Positions 26,987 to 37,829 are shown, counted from the first letter of the stretch. The stretch: DNA of 64,000 bases from Grimontia celer (GCF_900055185.1 NZ_FIZX01000001.1:372001-436000), one strand, 5' to 3'. Translations and numbers: made by a program. The notes: generated from the letters alone by a model not told the origin.

Positions 26987-28753
26987 CTACACAATATCGG
27001 TACCGAGATAGGTAATGTTTTCAGCATCAGTCCAAATAGTCACCTGATCATCACTGTAGATATCAGTGAAGACATACGCCTGTAAATCAGCGGCTTGAGC
27101 GGCAGTCAGTCCCATTTTCTCGAGCATTGCCGGTGTAATGTCAGCATTAGACGTGCCAGTTGCTTCGTACTGCCATTGAACGCCAGTGAGATTCAGCGTG
27201 TCGTCGCCTTCACCAAGCCATGCCACAAATCCTTGCCAATCATCACGCGTTGTGGTGTCTGACTGCGCGTCAATTTCGTGGATGTTGATGGTAACCGTCT
27301 GATCGCCAGCACCACCAATGGCGGCTTCAATACCCGCGATGATGTTACCAGTAACACCTGGCATTGTTTGGTAGGCCTCGCCAGTAAAATCGGCGTGCAC
27401 TGAACCAGAAATTTTCAGAACATCAAAGCCTGTTGCCGCATCATAGATGTGTTTGTTTATTACTCTGCCACTGGGTAGTGTCAGCGTCTGGCCCTGGAAG
27501 TCATCGAGGTCAAAAATCAGTATGTCTGTATTTGTTCCTCCATTGAGGAGATCTTCACCTTCCTGACCGTCGAGCAGGTTGTCGAAACTGCCCCACCCGG
27601 CAAAAATGTAGTCATTACCTTCGCCACCCAGCAGGGTATTACTACCTAAGTTGCCGTAAACAGTATCGTCACCATCTCCACCATCGAGATAGTCATTACC
27701 GCCATTGCCGCGAAGGAAGTCGTTGCCATCTTCACCATAGATGGTGTCGTTACCTGCGTTACCACGGAGATCATCATCGTCTGCGGCACCATAAATTTCG
27801 TCGTCGCCAGAGCCGCCAAAGATCAGATCTTCGCCATCGTCACCGTTAATGTAATCATCGCCTTGGTCGCCACGAATAGTGTCGTTGCCGGCATCACCCC
27901 AGATTTCATCGTTTCCGCTTCCACCGCGGATGTAGTCATCGCCGTCCTGCCCGAAGACCAAGTCGTTGTCGCCGCCGGCGAGGATAGTGTCATCACCTCG
28001 GCCACCATAAAGGGTATCGTCACCGGCACCGCCTTCAAGTTTGTCAGTGCCATTCTGACCTTGGAGGATGTCGTTGCCGTTTCCGCCATGCAGGTGGTCG
28101 TCGTCGTTTCCACCCCACAGCGTATCGTTTCCATCACCGCCAGAGAGGATATCGTTGCCATCTGCGCCGACGAGAAAGTCATTACCGCCTTCGCCATAGA
28201 GACGATCGTCACCTTCGTATCCGTAGAGGTTGTCATTTCCGTGCGTGCTGGTGTCACTATCGATTTCTTCAACAGCAATGGTGACGTCAGCAGATGAAAT
28301 GTTGGTGTCAACATCATTGAGATCGAATGGACGCCACTCAAAGCCAGACAACTCGGTTGAAGGCATGGTAAAGAAGACGAGTTTGGCACCGCCCGGAACA
28401 TTGATATCAATAGCCGACCCACGTTCTGCAAGGCTAACGTAATCAACAATAATGTCGCGGCTGATCACTGCGCCTGTAGCGTCCAGGATCGCATACCCCA
28501 GGCTTTTCTCTTCACCAGAAGGAAAATTAAACTGTGACAAAGTGACTGTCACCAGCGTCTCTTCTTGTAGCGCGTAAGAACCATCGGTATCAGGAGACAA
28601 GGCGGTGATTTCAGACTCTGAAGAATCACCGTACACCGCGTCGTTACCCTCATAGCCACGCAGTGTATCGTTTCCCAGTAGACCATATATTTGGTCGTCG
28701 TCGGTGGTACCGACCAGATTGTTATTTGTGTTATCGCCAGAAATGGATGCCAT
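26987..28753 (-). CDS. RTX-repeat calcium-binding protein, putative type I secreted (RTX-1)
   Basis: The 588-residue acidic protein has a short N-terminal RTX block (about 5-43), a beta-rich domain at 45-165 with LGYAILDATGAVI and GGAKLVFFTMPS that looks like a shortened relative of the DUF4114 domains in RTX-2, a long run of about 25 nonapeptide GGxGxDxxx repeats (about 171-412) expected to fold as a Ca2+-binding parallel beta-roll, and a C-terminal domain (about 430-588) shared with RTX-2. There is no Sec signal, and the C-terminus lacks cysteines, consistent with type I secretion, but no transporter genes are in the window. It carries no catalytic domain that I recognise, so an adhesin, matrix or S-layer-like role is more likely than a toxin. 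Confidence 0.85.
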   Translation of the reverse strand: MASISGDNTNNNLVGTTDDDQIYGLLGNDTLRGYEGNDAVYGDSSESEITALSPDTDGSYALQEETLVTVTLSQFNFPSGEEKSLGYAILDATGAVISRDIIVDYVSLAERGSAIDINVPGGAKLVFFTMPSTELSGFEWRPFDLNDVDTNISSADVTIAVEEIDSDTSTHGNDNLYGYEGDDRLYGEGGNDFLVGADGNDILSGGDGNDTLWGGNDDDHLHGGNGNDILQGQNGTDKLEGGAGDDTLYGGRGDDTILAGGDNDLVFGQDGDDYIRGGSGNDEIWGDAGNDTIRGDQGDDYINGDDGEDLIFGGSGDDEIYGAADDDDLRGNAGNDTIYGEDGNDFLRGNGGNDYLDGGDGDDTVYGNLGSNTLLGGEGNDYIFAGWGSFDNLLDGQEGEDLLNGGTNTDILIFDLDDFQGQTLTLPSGRVINKHIYDAATGFDVLKISGSVHADFTGEAYQTMPGVTGNIIAGIEAAIGGAGDQTVTINIHEIDAQSDTTTRDDWQGFVAWLGEGDDTLNLTGVQWQYEATGTSNADITPAMLEKMGLTAAQAADLQAYVFTDIYSDDQVTIWTDAENITYLGTDIV

Positions 28754-29217
28754 AAGGCGTACCTTGATCGAAAAGTATTATTCTAGAGACCACAGGTACA
28801 GCGTCGTGGACTCAGTGTATTAAACGGGCGGGACAGATTTCACGACATGGTGTCTGGTTTTTTGTTCAATTGGTTTTAGTGAAACCAGTTTCTGTTGGCC
28901 GAGCGTCGTCACATAAAGTGGCAAAAGGTCAGGGATCTCTCAAGCCGTGAGGTGCGTATTCAGATTAAAATCAGTAGTATTGCGGGCGTAGCAGAATTGA
29001 AATAGGCACTAAAGTGCCATGAAGGATTGAGTCTTGGTATGAGAAAATGCTGAGTCCAAATCCTTTGTTGTGTTTTCTGCCAACTAGTCGTTGTACTTTA
29101 GCGGTTTAGCTTACTTTGAACCCTGAAAATGCATTCATAAATGGGTTTCATTTCGCATCGTAGCTCAGCGCTCTGTTGTATTGGCTTTCGAGTGCATAGG
29201 AACAAAAAGGAATTACC
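28754..29217. other. Divergent RTX-1 / yeaC intergenic region
   Basis: These 464 bases contain no gene I can support. A 14-bp palindrome GGCACTAAAGTGCC lies at 29005-29018, and a small hairpin GGTTT-TAGTG-AAACC near 28870-28884. The yeaC ribosome binding site AAAAAGGA is at 29205-29212. The region is long for a promoter pair in this genome and may contain the junction where the RTX genes were inserted. Confidence 0.45.
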
Positions 29218-29502
29218 ATGGATATTGAGCAGTTACTGTCCACTATTACGCCAGAGGCTTTTGAGCGTTTGCTGTACGCTGTTGAAACAGGGAAGTGGCC
29301 TGAAGGTACACCTTTGACGCCTGAGCAGCGCGACAATGCCATGCAGGTGGTGATGCTTTATCAATCCCGCCACAACACTGACCCGCAGCACATGTCAGTT
29401 GCCGCTGGTGGTGATATCACGATGAAGTCGAAAGCACAGCTTAAAAGAGAATTTGCACCGGACCAGGAAACCATCGTTCAAACCAAGTTGAACGAAGAAT
29501 AA
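29218..29502 (+). CDS. yeaC: YeaC family protein (DUF1315)
   Basis: The 94-residue protein begins MDIEQLLSTITPEAFERLLYAVETGKWPEG and contains the family PLTPEQRDNAMQVVMLYQSR core, matching DUF1315/YeaC. It is a small cytoplasmic protein of unknown function. In E. coli it follows msrB and precedes pncA-ansA; here it is enclosed between two large RTX genes on the opposite strand, the only co-directional conserved gene left in that interval. It has its own ribosome binding site and shares a bidirectional terminator with RTX-2. Confidence 0.9.
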   Translation: MDIEQLLSTITPEAFERLLYAVETGKWPEGTPLTPEQRDNAMQVVMLYQSRHNTDPQHMSVAAGGDITMKSKAQLKREFAPDQETIVQTKLNEE

Positions 29503-29530
29503 AAAACGCCGACAGTATGTCGGCGTTTTT
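29502..29530. terminator. Bidirectional terminator between yeaC and RTX-2
   Basis: A 13-bp perfect stem (AAAAACGCCGACA / TGTCGGCGTTTTT) with loop GTA begins at the yeaC stop codon. Confidence 0.92.
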
Positions 29531-29554
29531 CTTTGTGTCATACAGAGCACACTA

Positions 29555-31717
29555 TCAGAAAATATCTGTACCAGCCTGAGTGATGTTTTCTGCATCTGTC
29601 CAAACCGTGATTTGCGCATCACTGAAATCGAATGAGAACACATAGGCTTTCAGGGTACTTGCTTCGTCTGCAGTCAGTCCCATTTGTTGGATCATCGCGG
29701 GAGTGAGCTCCGCATTTGGTGTGGCGTCGGCTTCATAAGTCCAGTTTGGCCCGGCAAAGTTAAGCGTATCCTCGCCGCCACCAAGGTGCGCGACGAATCC
29801 ATCCCAATCGCCCAGTTCAGTGTCATCAGATTGCGCCAGAATTGAAAACTCTTTTATCGTTACTGTCTGGTCGCCATCATCACCAACGACAGCTTCAACG
29901 CCGGCAATAACATTGCCTTTGACCGTGCTGTCTGACTGATAGGCTGCACCAGTGAAGTCGACATGTGCATCGCCGGAGACTTCCAGCACGTCGAAGCCTG
30001 TTGCGGCATTGTAGACTTGCTCATTCACAATGCGCCCATTTGACAGGGTCTTAGTTTCACCAGCAAAGTCTTGAATGTCGAAAACAAAGGTGTCAGAGCC
30101 AATACCACCCGTGTACGTATCGACACCTTCACCGCCATCCAGTCGGTTATTGGTGCCATTACCAGCATAAAGCTTATCATTGCCAGTTCCACCGAGAAGG
30201 GTATTGCTACCGGCATTGCCGAATAGCTTGTCATTGCCTGCGCCGCCATCGAGCGTATCGTTGCCTGCTTTGCCGTAAAGTACGTCGTCGCCTTCACCAC
30301 CGTAAACAGTATCGTTGCCCTGACCACCGCGAATATCGTCTGCGCCTTCATCGCCGTAGAGGGTGTCATCGCCTTTTCCGCCAAAGATTTGATCGTCACC
30401 TTCGCCGCCGTGCACGATGTCAGCGTCATCACCGGCATAAATCTTGTCATTGCCGGTACCACCATCAATGGTGTCTTTGTCGCTGACTTCTTTTTCAGCG
30501 GTGACTTTGACAGTGAACACCGTGTCGTTGAAGTCTTTGTCACCTAAGCCGCGCAGATCTTCCCAAGCGGAACGATCGCCCGAGTTTCTTTCGTGGTCGA
30601 GGACGCCAGTATTTTCCGTTGCTTGAGAAACAAACACGTCGCTGGTCGCTGAGCCCTGTGACACTGTCGGCGTTCCGTCTAACGTTAGCGTGACTTCGCC
30701 TTTGTTGAAACCAGCGCGGTCACCATCTGGAATGAGGAACAGACCAATTTTTACACCGCCCATGGTGTCAATATCGATATTCAGCGAAGAGACATGTTTA
30801 ACATTGTCAGCGACGATAACAGCGCGAATTACGTTTCCGTCGCTGTCCAGAATGTAATAGCCCAAACTGTTGTTGTAAGCCGCGCTGTGGCTGAAGCTGC
30901 TCAGGTCAAGGCGAACTTTTTCAGTGCCCGATACATCGAAAGTGGCATCAGAGCCACGTTCAATCTGAACGGTTTCTTTACCGAGGCGACCACCATAAAT
31001 GACATCGTCACCTGCACCACCGTTGATGGTATCGTCGCCTTCATCGCCATAAATGATGTCGTTGTCTGGCAGCTTGATGAGTGACTGAGTCACCTTGATT
31101 TTGAATGTGGTGTCATTGAAATCGTTGTCGCCGCCACCCCATAGATCTTCCCACTTGCTGGTGGTGCCACTTTCACGCTCGTGATCAATGCCGTCACCGT
31201 TTTCACTCTTTTGGGAAGTGTATACGGTTGCAGAGTTTGAACCTTGAGTGACTGTCGCTGAGCTGGTAGAGAGATCCAGTTCGACGTCGCCTTTGTCAAA
31301 ACCCTTGCGGTCACCATCAGGGATAAGGAAAAGTCCCAGCTTTGCGCCGCCTTCAGTTGCAATGTCGTCAAGATTGATTGAGCTGACGTTTTTTACGTTG
31401 TCTGCGACGATAACCGCCTTCAGCACATTGCCGTTGTCATCAAGAACGTAGTAGCCAAGGCTATTGTTGTAGGCAGCACTATGGGTGAAGTGTGAAAAGT
31501 CGATCGAGACATTATCACCCCCACTGATGTCAAAAGTGCCATCTGAAGAGCGTGAGAGAGAGGCGTCGCCAGTAAAACCGGAACTGCCACCGCCATTGAG
31601 GGTATCGTTACCCGCACCACCCCTGATAGTGTCATTACCTTCATAACCGAAGATAGTGTCGTTACCACTGGTGCCGTTTAAATTGTCATTTGCATAGGTG
31701 CCGGTAAACGTTGCCAT
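29555..31717 (-). CDS. RTX-repeat protein with two DUF4114-like domains, putative type I secreted (RTX-2)
   Basis: The 720-residue acidic protein has, in order: a short RTX block (about 8-45); a first DUF4114-like domain (about 52-210) ending DHERESG..WEDLWGGGDNDFND; a short RTX block (about 217-243); a second DUF4114-like domain (about 248-405) ending DHERNSG..WEDLRGLGDKDFND; a main RTX beta-roll (about 412-545); and a C-terminal domain (about 555-720) closely related to that of RTX-1. The two DUF4114 copies are tandem duplicates with a shared HSAAYNNSLGYY motif; the acidic D-x-DFND ends suggest calcium sites. No Sec signal and no cysteine are seen. It is probably exported by a type I system encoded elsewhere; adhesion or biofilm matrix function is inference. 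Confidence 0.87.
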   Translation of the reverse strand: MATFTGTYANDNLNGTSGNDTIFGYEGNDTIRGGAGNDTLNGGGSSGFTGDASLSRSSDGTFDISGGDNVSIDFSHFTHSAAYNNSLGYYVLDDNGNVLKAVIVADNVKNVSSINLDDIATEGGAKLGLFLIPDGDRKGFDKGDVELDLSTSSATVTQGSNSATVYTSQKSENGDGIDHERESGTTSKWEDLWGGGDNDFNDTTFKIKVTQSLIKLPDNDIIYGDEGDDTINGGAGDDVIYGGRLGKETVQIERGSDATFDVSGTEKVRLDLSSFSHSAAYNNSLGYYILDSDGNVIRAVIVADNVKHVSSLNIDIDTMGGVKIGLFLIPDGDRAGFNKGEVTLTLDGTPTVSQGSATSDVFVSQATENTGVLDHERNSGDRSAWEDLRGLGDKDFNDTVFTVKVTAEKEVSDKDTIDGGTGNDKIYAGDDADIVHGGEGDDQIFGGKGDDTLYGDEGADDIRGGQGNDTVYGGEGDDVLYGKAGNDTLDGGAGNDKLFGNAGSNTLLGGTGNDKLYAGNGTNNRLDGGEGVDTYTGGIGSDTFVFDIQDFAGETKTLSNGRIVNEQVYNAATGFDVLEVSGDAHVDFTGAAYQSDSTVKGNVIAGVEAVVGDDGDQTVTIKEFSILAQSDDTELGDWDGFVAHLGGGEDTLNFAGPNWTYEADATPNAELTPAMIQQMGLTADEASTLKAYVFSFDFSDAQITVWTDAENITQAGTDIF

Positions 31718-31924
31718 CGTACTACTCCCTGACGTTAAGTCCCTTCTTATTTAGACTTTGCTACTGAGGTGTAAATTTATTTAACAGTGTCAGTACACTA
31801 TTCAACTACGCACTAATCTCAAGACAACACTCTGGCTTTCAGTTGAATATCAGGGGAGGGAATGAAGAGATTCGGTTTGGAAGACCAGAAAAGTATGATG
31901 GCCGCGTGCTTGGAAGCATGATCC

Positions 31925-31956
31925 CAAAACAAGAAGGCCAGCTTTCGCTGGCCTCT
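31925..31956 (-). terminator. Intrinsic terminator after ansA
   Basis: On the minus strand a stem AGGCCAGC / GCTGGCCT closes a GAAA tetraloop and is followed by TCTTGTTTT. Confidence 0.85.
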
Positions 31957-31981
31957 TTATGCTGAACGCCTTTTTAGGCAA

Positions 31982-32992
31982 TTAATGCGATAGCTCACCG
32001 CGCAAATCTTGTTGCAGTTGGGTGCGGATGGCATCCATTGGTAAGTCTTGGCTCAGCAAGAAATGGAGTTTGGCCAGTGCCGCTTCCGGCGTCATATCGT
32101 AGCCACTCAGAACACCAGCTTCAGCCAGCGCACAGCCCGTTGCATAACCACCCATGTTCACTTTGCCCGCAAGGCATTGAGTGAGATTCAACACAACAAC
32201 GCCACGATCCGATGCTTCGCGAAGAAGGCCCAGCAGTTCTTGGTTCTGTGGAGCATTACCCACACCAAAGGTCAGCAGGATCATCGCATTCACTGGTTGT
32301 TTCAGTGCATTACGGATGACTTCTGGGGAAATACCCGGGTACATCATGATAATGGCAACAGGCTGTTCGGTAATCGTGTGAACCTTGAAAGCACCTTCAG
32401 GCTTCTTATCAATTTCTGCACCGTGAAGCTGGATGTTAATACCCGCTTCTAACAGAGGCGGCAGGTTTGGCGACGTAAAGGCGTTGAAGCCATCAGCATG
32501 AGACTTGGTGCTGCGGTTACCGCGCAGAAGTTGGTTGTTGAAGAACAAGGTCACTTCATTGATTGGGTAATTCGCAGCGATATGCAATGCATTCAGCAGA
32601 TTCGCCTGACCGTCAGAGCGAAGCTCCGCCAGCGGGATTTGTGATCCTGTCACTATGACGGGTTTATCCAGGTTCTCCAGCATAAAAGAGAGCGCGGAAG
32701 CGGTGTAAGCCATGGTGTCTGTACCATGGAGAATCACAAAGCCATCGTATTTGTCATAGTTATCACGAATGTCGTCCGCAATGCGCTGCCACTCCGCAGG
32801 GGTCATGTCGGCGGAATCGATGAGTGGGCTGTATTCGTGAATCGTGAATTCTGGCATCTCTGGGCGATGGAATTCCGGCATTTGTTTGAGTTGTTGTTGC
32901 ATAAAACCAGACACGGGAATATAGCCCTGCTCTGATTTCAGCATGCCGATTGTGCCGCCAGTGTAGGCGATATAAATGTGTTTTCTTTCCAT
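31982..32992 (-). CDS. ansA: L-asparaginase I (cytoplasmic)
   Basis: This 336-residue enzyme hydrolyses L-asparagine to aspartate and ammonia. The two catalytic threonine motifs are present: AYTGGTIGM at about 9-17 and the HGTDTMAYTASALSFML segment near 88-104. It lacks a signal peptide, as expected for the cytoplasmic low-affinity AnsA rather than periplasmic AnsB. The ATG at 32992 aligns with the E. coli start; a GTG two codons upstream is also possible. It follows sppA on the minus strand after a terminator, keeping the sppA-ansA order. Confidence 0.95.
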   Translation of the reverse strand: MERKHIYIAYTGGTIGMLKSEQGYIPVSGFMQQQLKQMPEFHRPEMPEFTIHEYSPLIDSADMTPAEWQRIADDIRDNYDKYDGFVILHGTDTMAYTASALSFMLENLDKPVIVTGSQIPLAELRSDGQANLLNALHIAANYPINEVTLFFNNQLLRGNRSTKSHADGFNAFTSPNLPPLLEAGINIQLHGAEIDKKPEGAFKVHTITEQPVAIIMMYPGISPEVIRNALKQPVNAMILLTFGVGNAPQNQELLGLLREASDRGVVVLNLTQCLAGKVNMGGYATGCALAEAGVLSGYDMTPEAALAKLHFLLSQDLPMDAIRTQLQQDLRGELSH

Positions 32993-33048
32993 CTTCACAA
33001 CTTAAATGTAGCCGAGGTAGTGGGCGCATTATACGGAGTGGGTGCACG

Positions 33049-33075
33049 AAAAAAACCCCCGGACTTAGCCGGGGG
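33049..33075 (-). terminator. Intrinsic terminator after sppA
   Basis: On the minus strand a GC-rich 7-bp stem (CCCCCGG / CCGGGGG) with a 6-base loop is followed by seven T. Confidence 0.9.
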
Positions 33076-33088
33076 TGATCGAGAGGTC

Positions 33089-34945
33089 TCAGTTTTCGTA
33101 ATAACTGCAATTTGGGCAGAGCGCATATTGCCCGTTTGGATCATTGAAGTTATTCAGGTTGTTTATCTCGGTAACGGCGTGGTTAGCAAACTGTTGAACT
33201 GCGTCCGGCAATTTTACCGTTTCCGTCAGGCCCAGTGTCACCATTGCCTGGTTCATGAACTCGTAGATGAACTGCTGCGCTGGCGTCAAAGGTTCTTCCA
33301 TCCAGTTCAGTGAATAATCCGTCACCTGAGCCAGCTCGGCCGCTGCTACAATCGCATCATCAAAGTCGCCCATTTGGTCAACCAAGCCACGTTTCATCGC
33401 ATCGTAACCCGTCCATACACGGCCTTGAGCTACTTGATCAACGTCTTCCAGAGAAAGGTTGCGTTGGCTCGCTACCAAGCCAATAAAGCGCTGGTAACCG
33501 TTTTCGATGCCAAGCTGCATGATGTTGCTGATTTCTTCCGGTAACGCACGTGTCACGCCTACGCCGGCAAACGGCGTGGTACCGATACCGTCGTTATAAA
33601 CGCCGTATTTCGCCAACACGTCTTCGAAGGTGGTCAGAATACCGAAGATACCGATAGAACCTGTGATAGTTGTTGGCTGCGCCAAAATGCGGTCAGCACT
33701 TGAGGAGATCCAGTAACCACCGGATGCAGCCACGCTAGACATGGATACAACGACAGGCTTGCCTGCCTGCTTGAGCGCATCCACTTCATTTCGGATCACT
33801 TCTGATGCAAAGGCGCTTCCGCCAGGGCTGTCTACACGCAAAACCACTGCTTTAATTGCATCGTTCAGGCGTGCATCACGAAGAAGTGCAGCGGTGGTAT
33901 CACCACCGATAGTGCCTTCAGATTCAAAGCCATCAACGATTGCACCGCTTGCGACAACAACGGCGATTTGGTCTGCCTTAGGCAATTCAAAATTCAGCGG
34001 CGCGTAATCGTAGAAGCTTACATAGTTGAAACTGTCTTCTCCATCGCTTCCAAACACTTCTGCCAAACGGGTGCGGATTTGCTGACGGGTCATCAGCTCA
34101 TCGACCAGGCCCATGTTGTAGGCTAATTTCGCGAAATCACCGTTTGCTGCCTTGAGGTTGGCAATGAGGGTGTTGGCATCCGGTGAAAGTGTTGAAACCT
34201 CAATGTTCCGGTTGGAAGCAATGTCATCGACAAAAGCGCCCCAAAGCTGATTCAGCCAAACAGAGTTTGCCTCGCGCGCTTCCTCAGACATGTCCGTACG
34301 GGTGTAAGGTTCAACGAATGATTTGTAAGTCCCGACGCGGAAAACGTGCGTGGTGATATCGAGGTTTTCCAACAAATCTTTGAAGTAAAGGTTATAGGTG
34401 CCGTAGCCACGTAACAGCACTGCGCCGTCCGGTGCCATAAAAATCTCATCGGCATAGCTTGCGAGGTAATACTGGCTTTGATTGTAGTGTCCGCCAATGG
34501 CAACCACAGGCTTGCCAGTCGCTTTAAACTCGTTGATCGCTTTAGCGATGTAACGGAGTTTGGTCAGGCTGGTTTCTGACATATCAGAAAGGCTCAGCAC
34601 CATGCCATTGATTTTGTCGTCTTTCGCTCCGGCGCGAATTTGCTCAACGATATCGTAAAGCACGTTTTCAAACTGCATTTGTTGGCCGAAAAGATTGCGT
34701 GTCGCGAAATCATAAGGGTCAACGCGACGCTGTTTTTCAACGATTGGCCCAGAAATATCAACCAGAAGTGCTCGCTCTGGTTGCTCAACCGGTTTGGTTG
34801 GCGCGTCGTGTTCCATAGTGAAGAGGAAGTAAATCCCAACCAACATGGCGATAAACAGAATATTCAGAATCAACTGACGGGCAAAACTGAGTGCTTTCCA
34901 ACACCACTTCAGCAGCGTGCCGATAAATTTAAAAAGCGTTTTCAT
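33089..34945 (-). CDS. sppA: Signal peptide peptidase SppA (protease IV, 67 kDa type)
   Basis: The 618-residue inner-membrane serine protease degrades cleaved signal peptides. It has an N-terminal membrane anchor (about 24-44: LILNILFIAMLVGIYFLF) and two tandem S49 peptidase halves; the second half carries DSPGGSAFASE and SMSSVAASGGYWISSSADRI with the nucleophilic serine region, and the first half supplies the general-base lysine, as in E. coli SppA. The C-terminus ends with a CPNCSYYEN tail containing a CxxC pair that I do not recognise from the E. coli protein. It is divergent from fadH; the FadR operator sits closer to fadH. Confidence 0.94.
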   Translation of the reverse strand: MKTLFKFIGTLLKWCWKALSFARQLILNILFIAMLVGIYFLFTMEHDAPTKPVEQPERALLVDISGPIVEKQRRVDPYDFATRNLFGQQMQFENVLYDIVEQIRAGAKDDKINGMVLSLSDMSETSLTKLRYIAKAINEFKATGKPVVAIGGHYNQSQYYLASYADEIFMAPDGAVLLRGYGTYNLYFKDLLENLDITTHVFRVGTYKSFVEPYTRTDMSEEAREANSVWLNQLWGAFVDDIASNRNIEVSTLSPDANTLIANLKAANGDFAKLAYNMGLVDELMTRQQIRTRLAEVFGSDGEDSFNYVSFYDYAPLNFELPKADQIAVVVASGAIVDGFESEGTIGGDTTAALLRDARLNDAIKAVVLRVDSPGGSAFASEVIRNEVDALKQAGKPVVVSMSSVAASGGYWISSSADRILAQPTTITGSIGIFGILTTFEDVLAKYGVYNDGIGTTPFAGVGVTRALPEEISNIMQLGIENGYQRFIGLVASQRNLSLEDVDQVAQGRVWTGYDAMKRGLVDQMGDFDDAIVAAAELAQVTDYSLNWMEEPLTPAQQFIYEFMNQAMVTLGLTETVKLPDAVQQFANHAVTEINNLNNFNDPNGQYALCPNCSYYEN

Positions 34946-35066
34946 TTGGTTATCCAGCTTCTTTTATTGCTGTTAATCGTAACGAATCCTACCCAATTAG
35001 AATAGTGGTGATTAATGTTGTAAAAATGTAAACAAACGTTTGAAACTTTTGTTTGAGTGGCTTATC

Positions 35067-35079
35067 TTGGTCTGACCAG
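35067..35079. promoter_or_regulatory. FadR operator upstream of fadH
   Basis: TGGTCTGACCAG at 35068-35079 matches the core of the FadR palindrome (consensus AACTGGTCTGACCAGTT) at all central positions. It lies 28 bases before the fadH ATG, where bound FadR would block transcription. FadR is encoded at 16866-17717. Confidence 0.85.
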
Positions 35080-35091
35080 AACTAATAATAA

Positions 35092-37116
<2,025 letters not shown>

Positions 37117-37150
37117 GCAGTTACTCTGCTCTATTGCTATGAAAAACCAC

Positions 37151-37185
37151 AAAACCCGAGTGGAGTCGACCCTCGGGTTTTGTGT
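37151..37185 (+). terminator. Intrinsic terminator after fadH
   Basis: Arms AAAACCCGAG and CTCGGGTTTT form a 10-bp stem over an 11-base loop, followed by T-rich sequence. Confidence 0.85.
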
Positions 37186-37227
37186 TATTTTGAGGAAGTG
37201 ATTTTCTAACTCTTTTCGGGACGACAT

Positions 37228-37776
37228 ATGGACGCGATAACTCTTCTTACCCAGCGCCGCTCAATTCCTCGTTTACTGGCTCCTGCTCCGGATGGCGAAG
37301 CTCTGGACAACATGCTGGTAGCTGGCCTTAGAGCACCTGACCACGGCGCTCTGACGCCATGGGAGTTTGTGGTTGCAACGGGAGAAGGTCTGGATAAGCT
37401 TTCTGCCATTTTGAAAAGCGCGGCAGAATCTGACAAAGAAGAAGAGGCCGTGGTTGAGAAAGCGACCAAATCTCCTTATCGTGCACCTATGGTTATCACC
37501 GTGATTGCCCGTACCAAGCAACATGATAAAGTGCCAGTGATTGAACAGCATATTTCTGCTGGCTGCGCGGCACAGGCGATGCAAATGGCAGCTGTTGCGC
37601 AGGGCTTCCAAGGCTTCTGGCGCACAGGTAAGTGGGCATACCATCCTGTTGTTCGTGAAGCGTTCAATGTGTCAGGTGATGACGAAATTGTTGGTTTTCT
37701 CTATGTTGGTACGCCAGATTGCGCGCCTGCTGGTGTACCAAAGCGTGATACCGAAAAATACGTAACGTACCTGTAA
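37228..37776 (+). CDS. YdjA-like NAD(P)H nitroreductase
   Basis: The 182-residue protein belongs to the small nitroreductase family: FMN-binding RRSIPRL at 10-16 (the family RxS start), GLRAPDHGALTPWEF near 34-48, and the C-terminal IVGFLYVGTPDCAP turn. E. coli YdjA is the closest known protein; it is a dimeric flavoprotein whose physiological substrate is not settled. It stands alone between fadH and topB, with an unusual 32-bp AT-rich dyad after it. Confidence 0.9.
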   Translation: MDAITLLTQRRSIPRLLAPAPDGEALDNMLVAGLRAPDHGALTPWEFVVATGEGLDKLSAILKSAAESDKEEEAVVEKATKSPYRAPMVITVIARTKQHDKVPVIEQHISAGCAAQAMQMAAVAQGFQGFWRTGKWAYHPVVREAFNVSGDDEIVGFLYVGTPDCAPAGVPKRDTEKYVTYL

Positions 37777-37797
37777 AACCTGACTTTGCTCCATTTG

Positions 37798-37829
37798 ACA
37801 ATTAACTGGATGTATATCCAGTTAATTGT
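37798..37829. promoter_or_regulatory. Perfect AT-rich 14-bp dyad between ydjA-like gene and topB
   Basis: Arms ACAATTAACTGGAT and ATCCAGTTAATTGT are exact reverse complements separated by GTAT. The stem has only four GC pairs and no pure T tail, so it is either a weak terminator or an operator in the topB promoter, which ends 58 bases before the topB ATG. Confidence 0.55.

Noticed and set aside
27600-28240. Regular short DNA repeats that could suggest a CRISPR array
   Set aside because: The 27-base periodicity is the nonapeptide RTX repeat inside an open frame; there are no constant repeats with unique spacers.
27863-28297. Long open frames on the plus strand opposite the RTX-1 repeats
   Set aside because: They are shadows created by the repetitive GGxGxD codons on the minus strand; low-complexity valine/isoleucine-rich products with no ribosome binding site.
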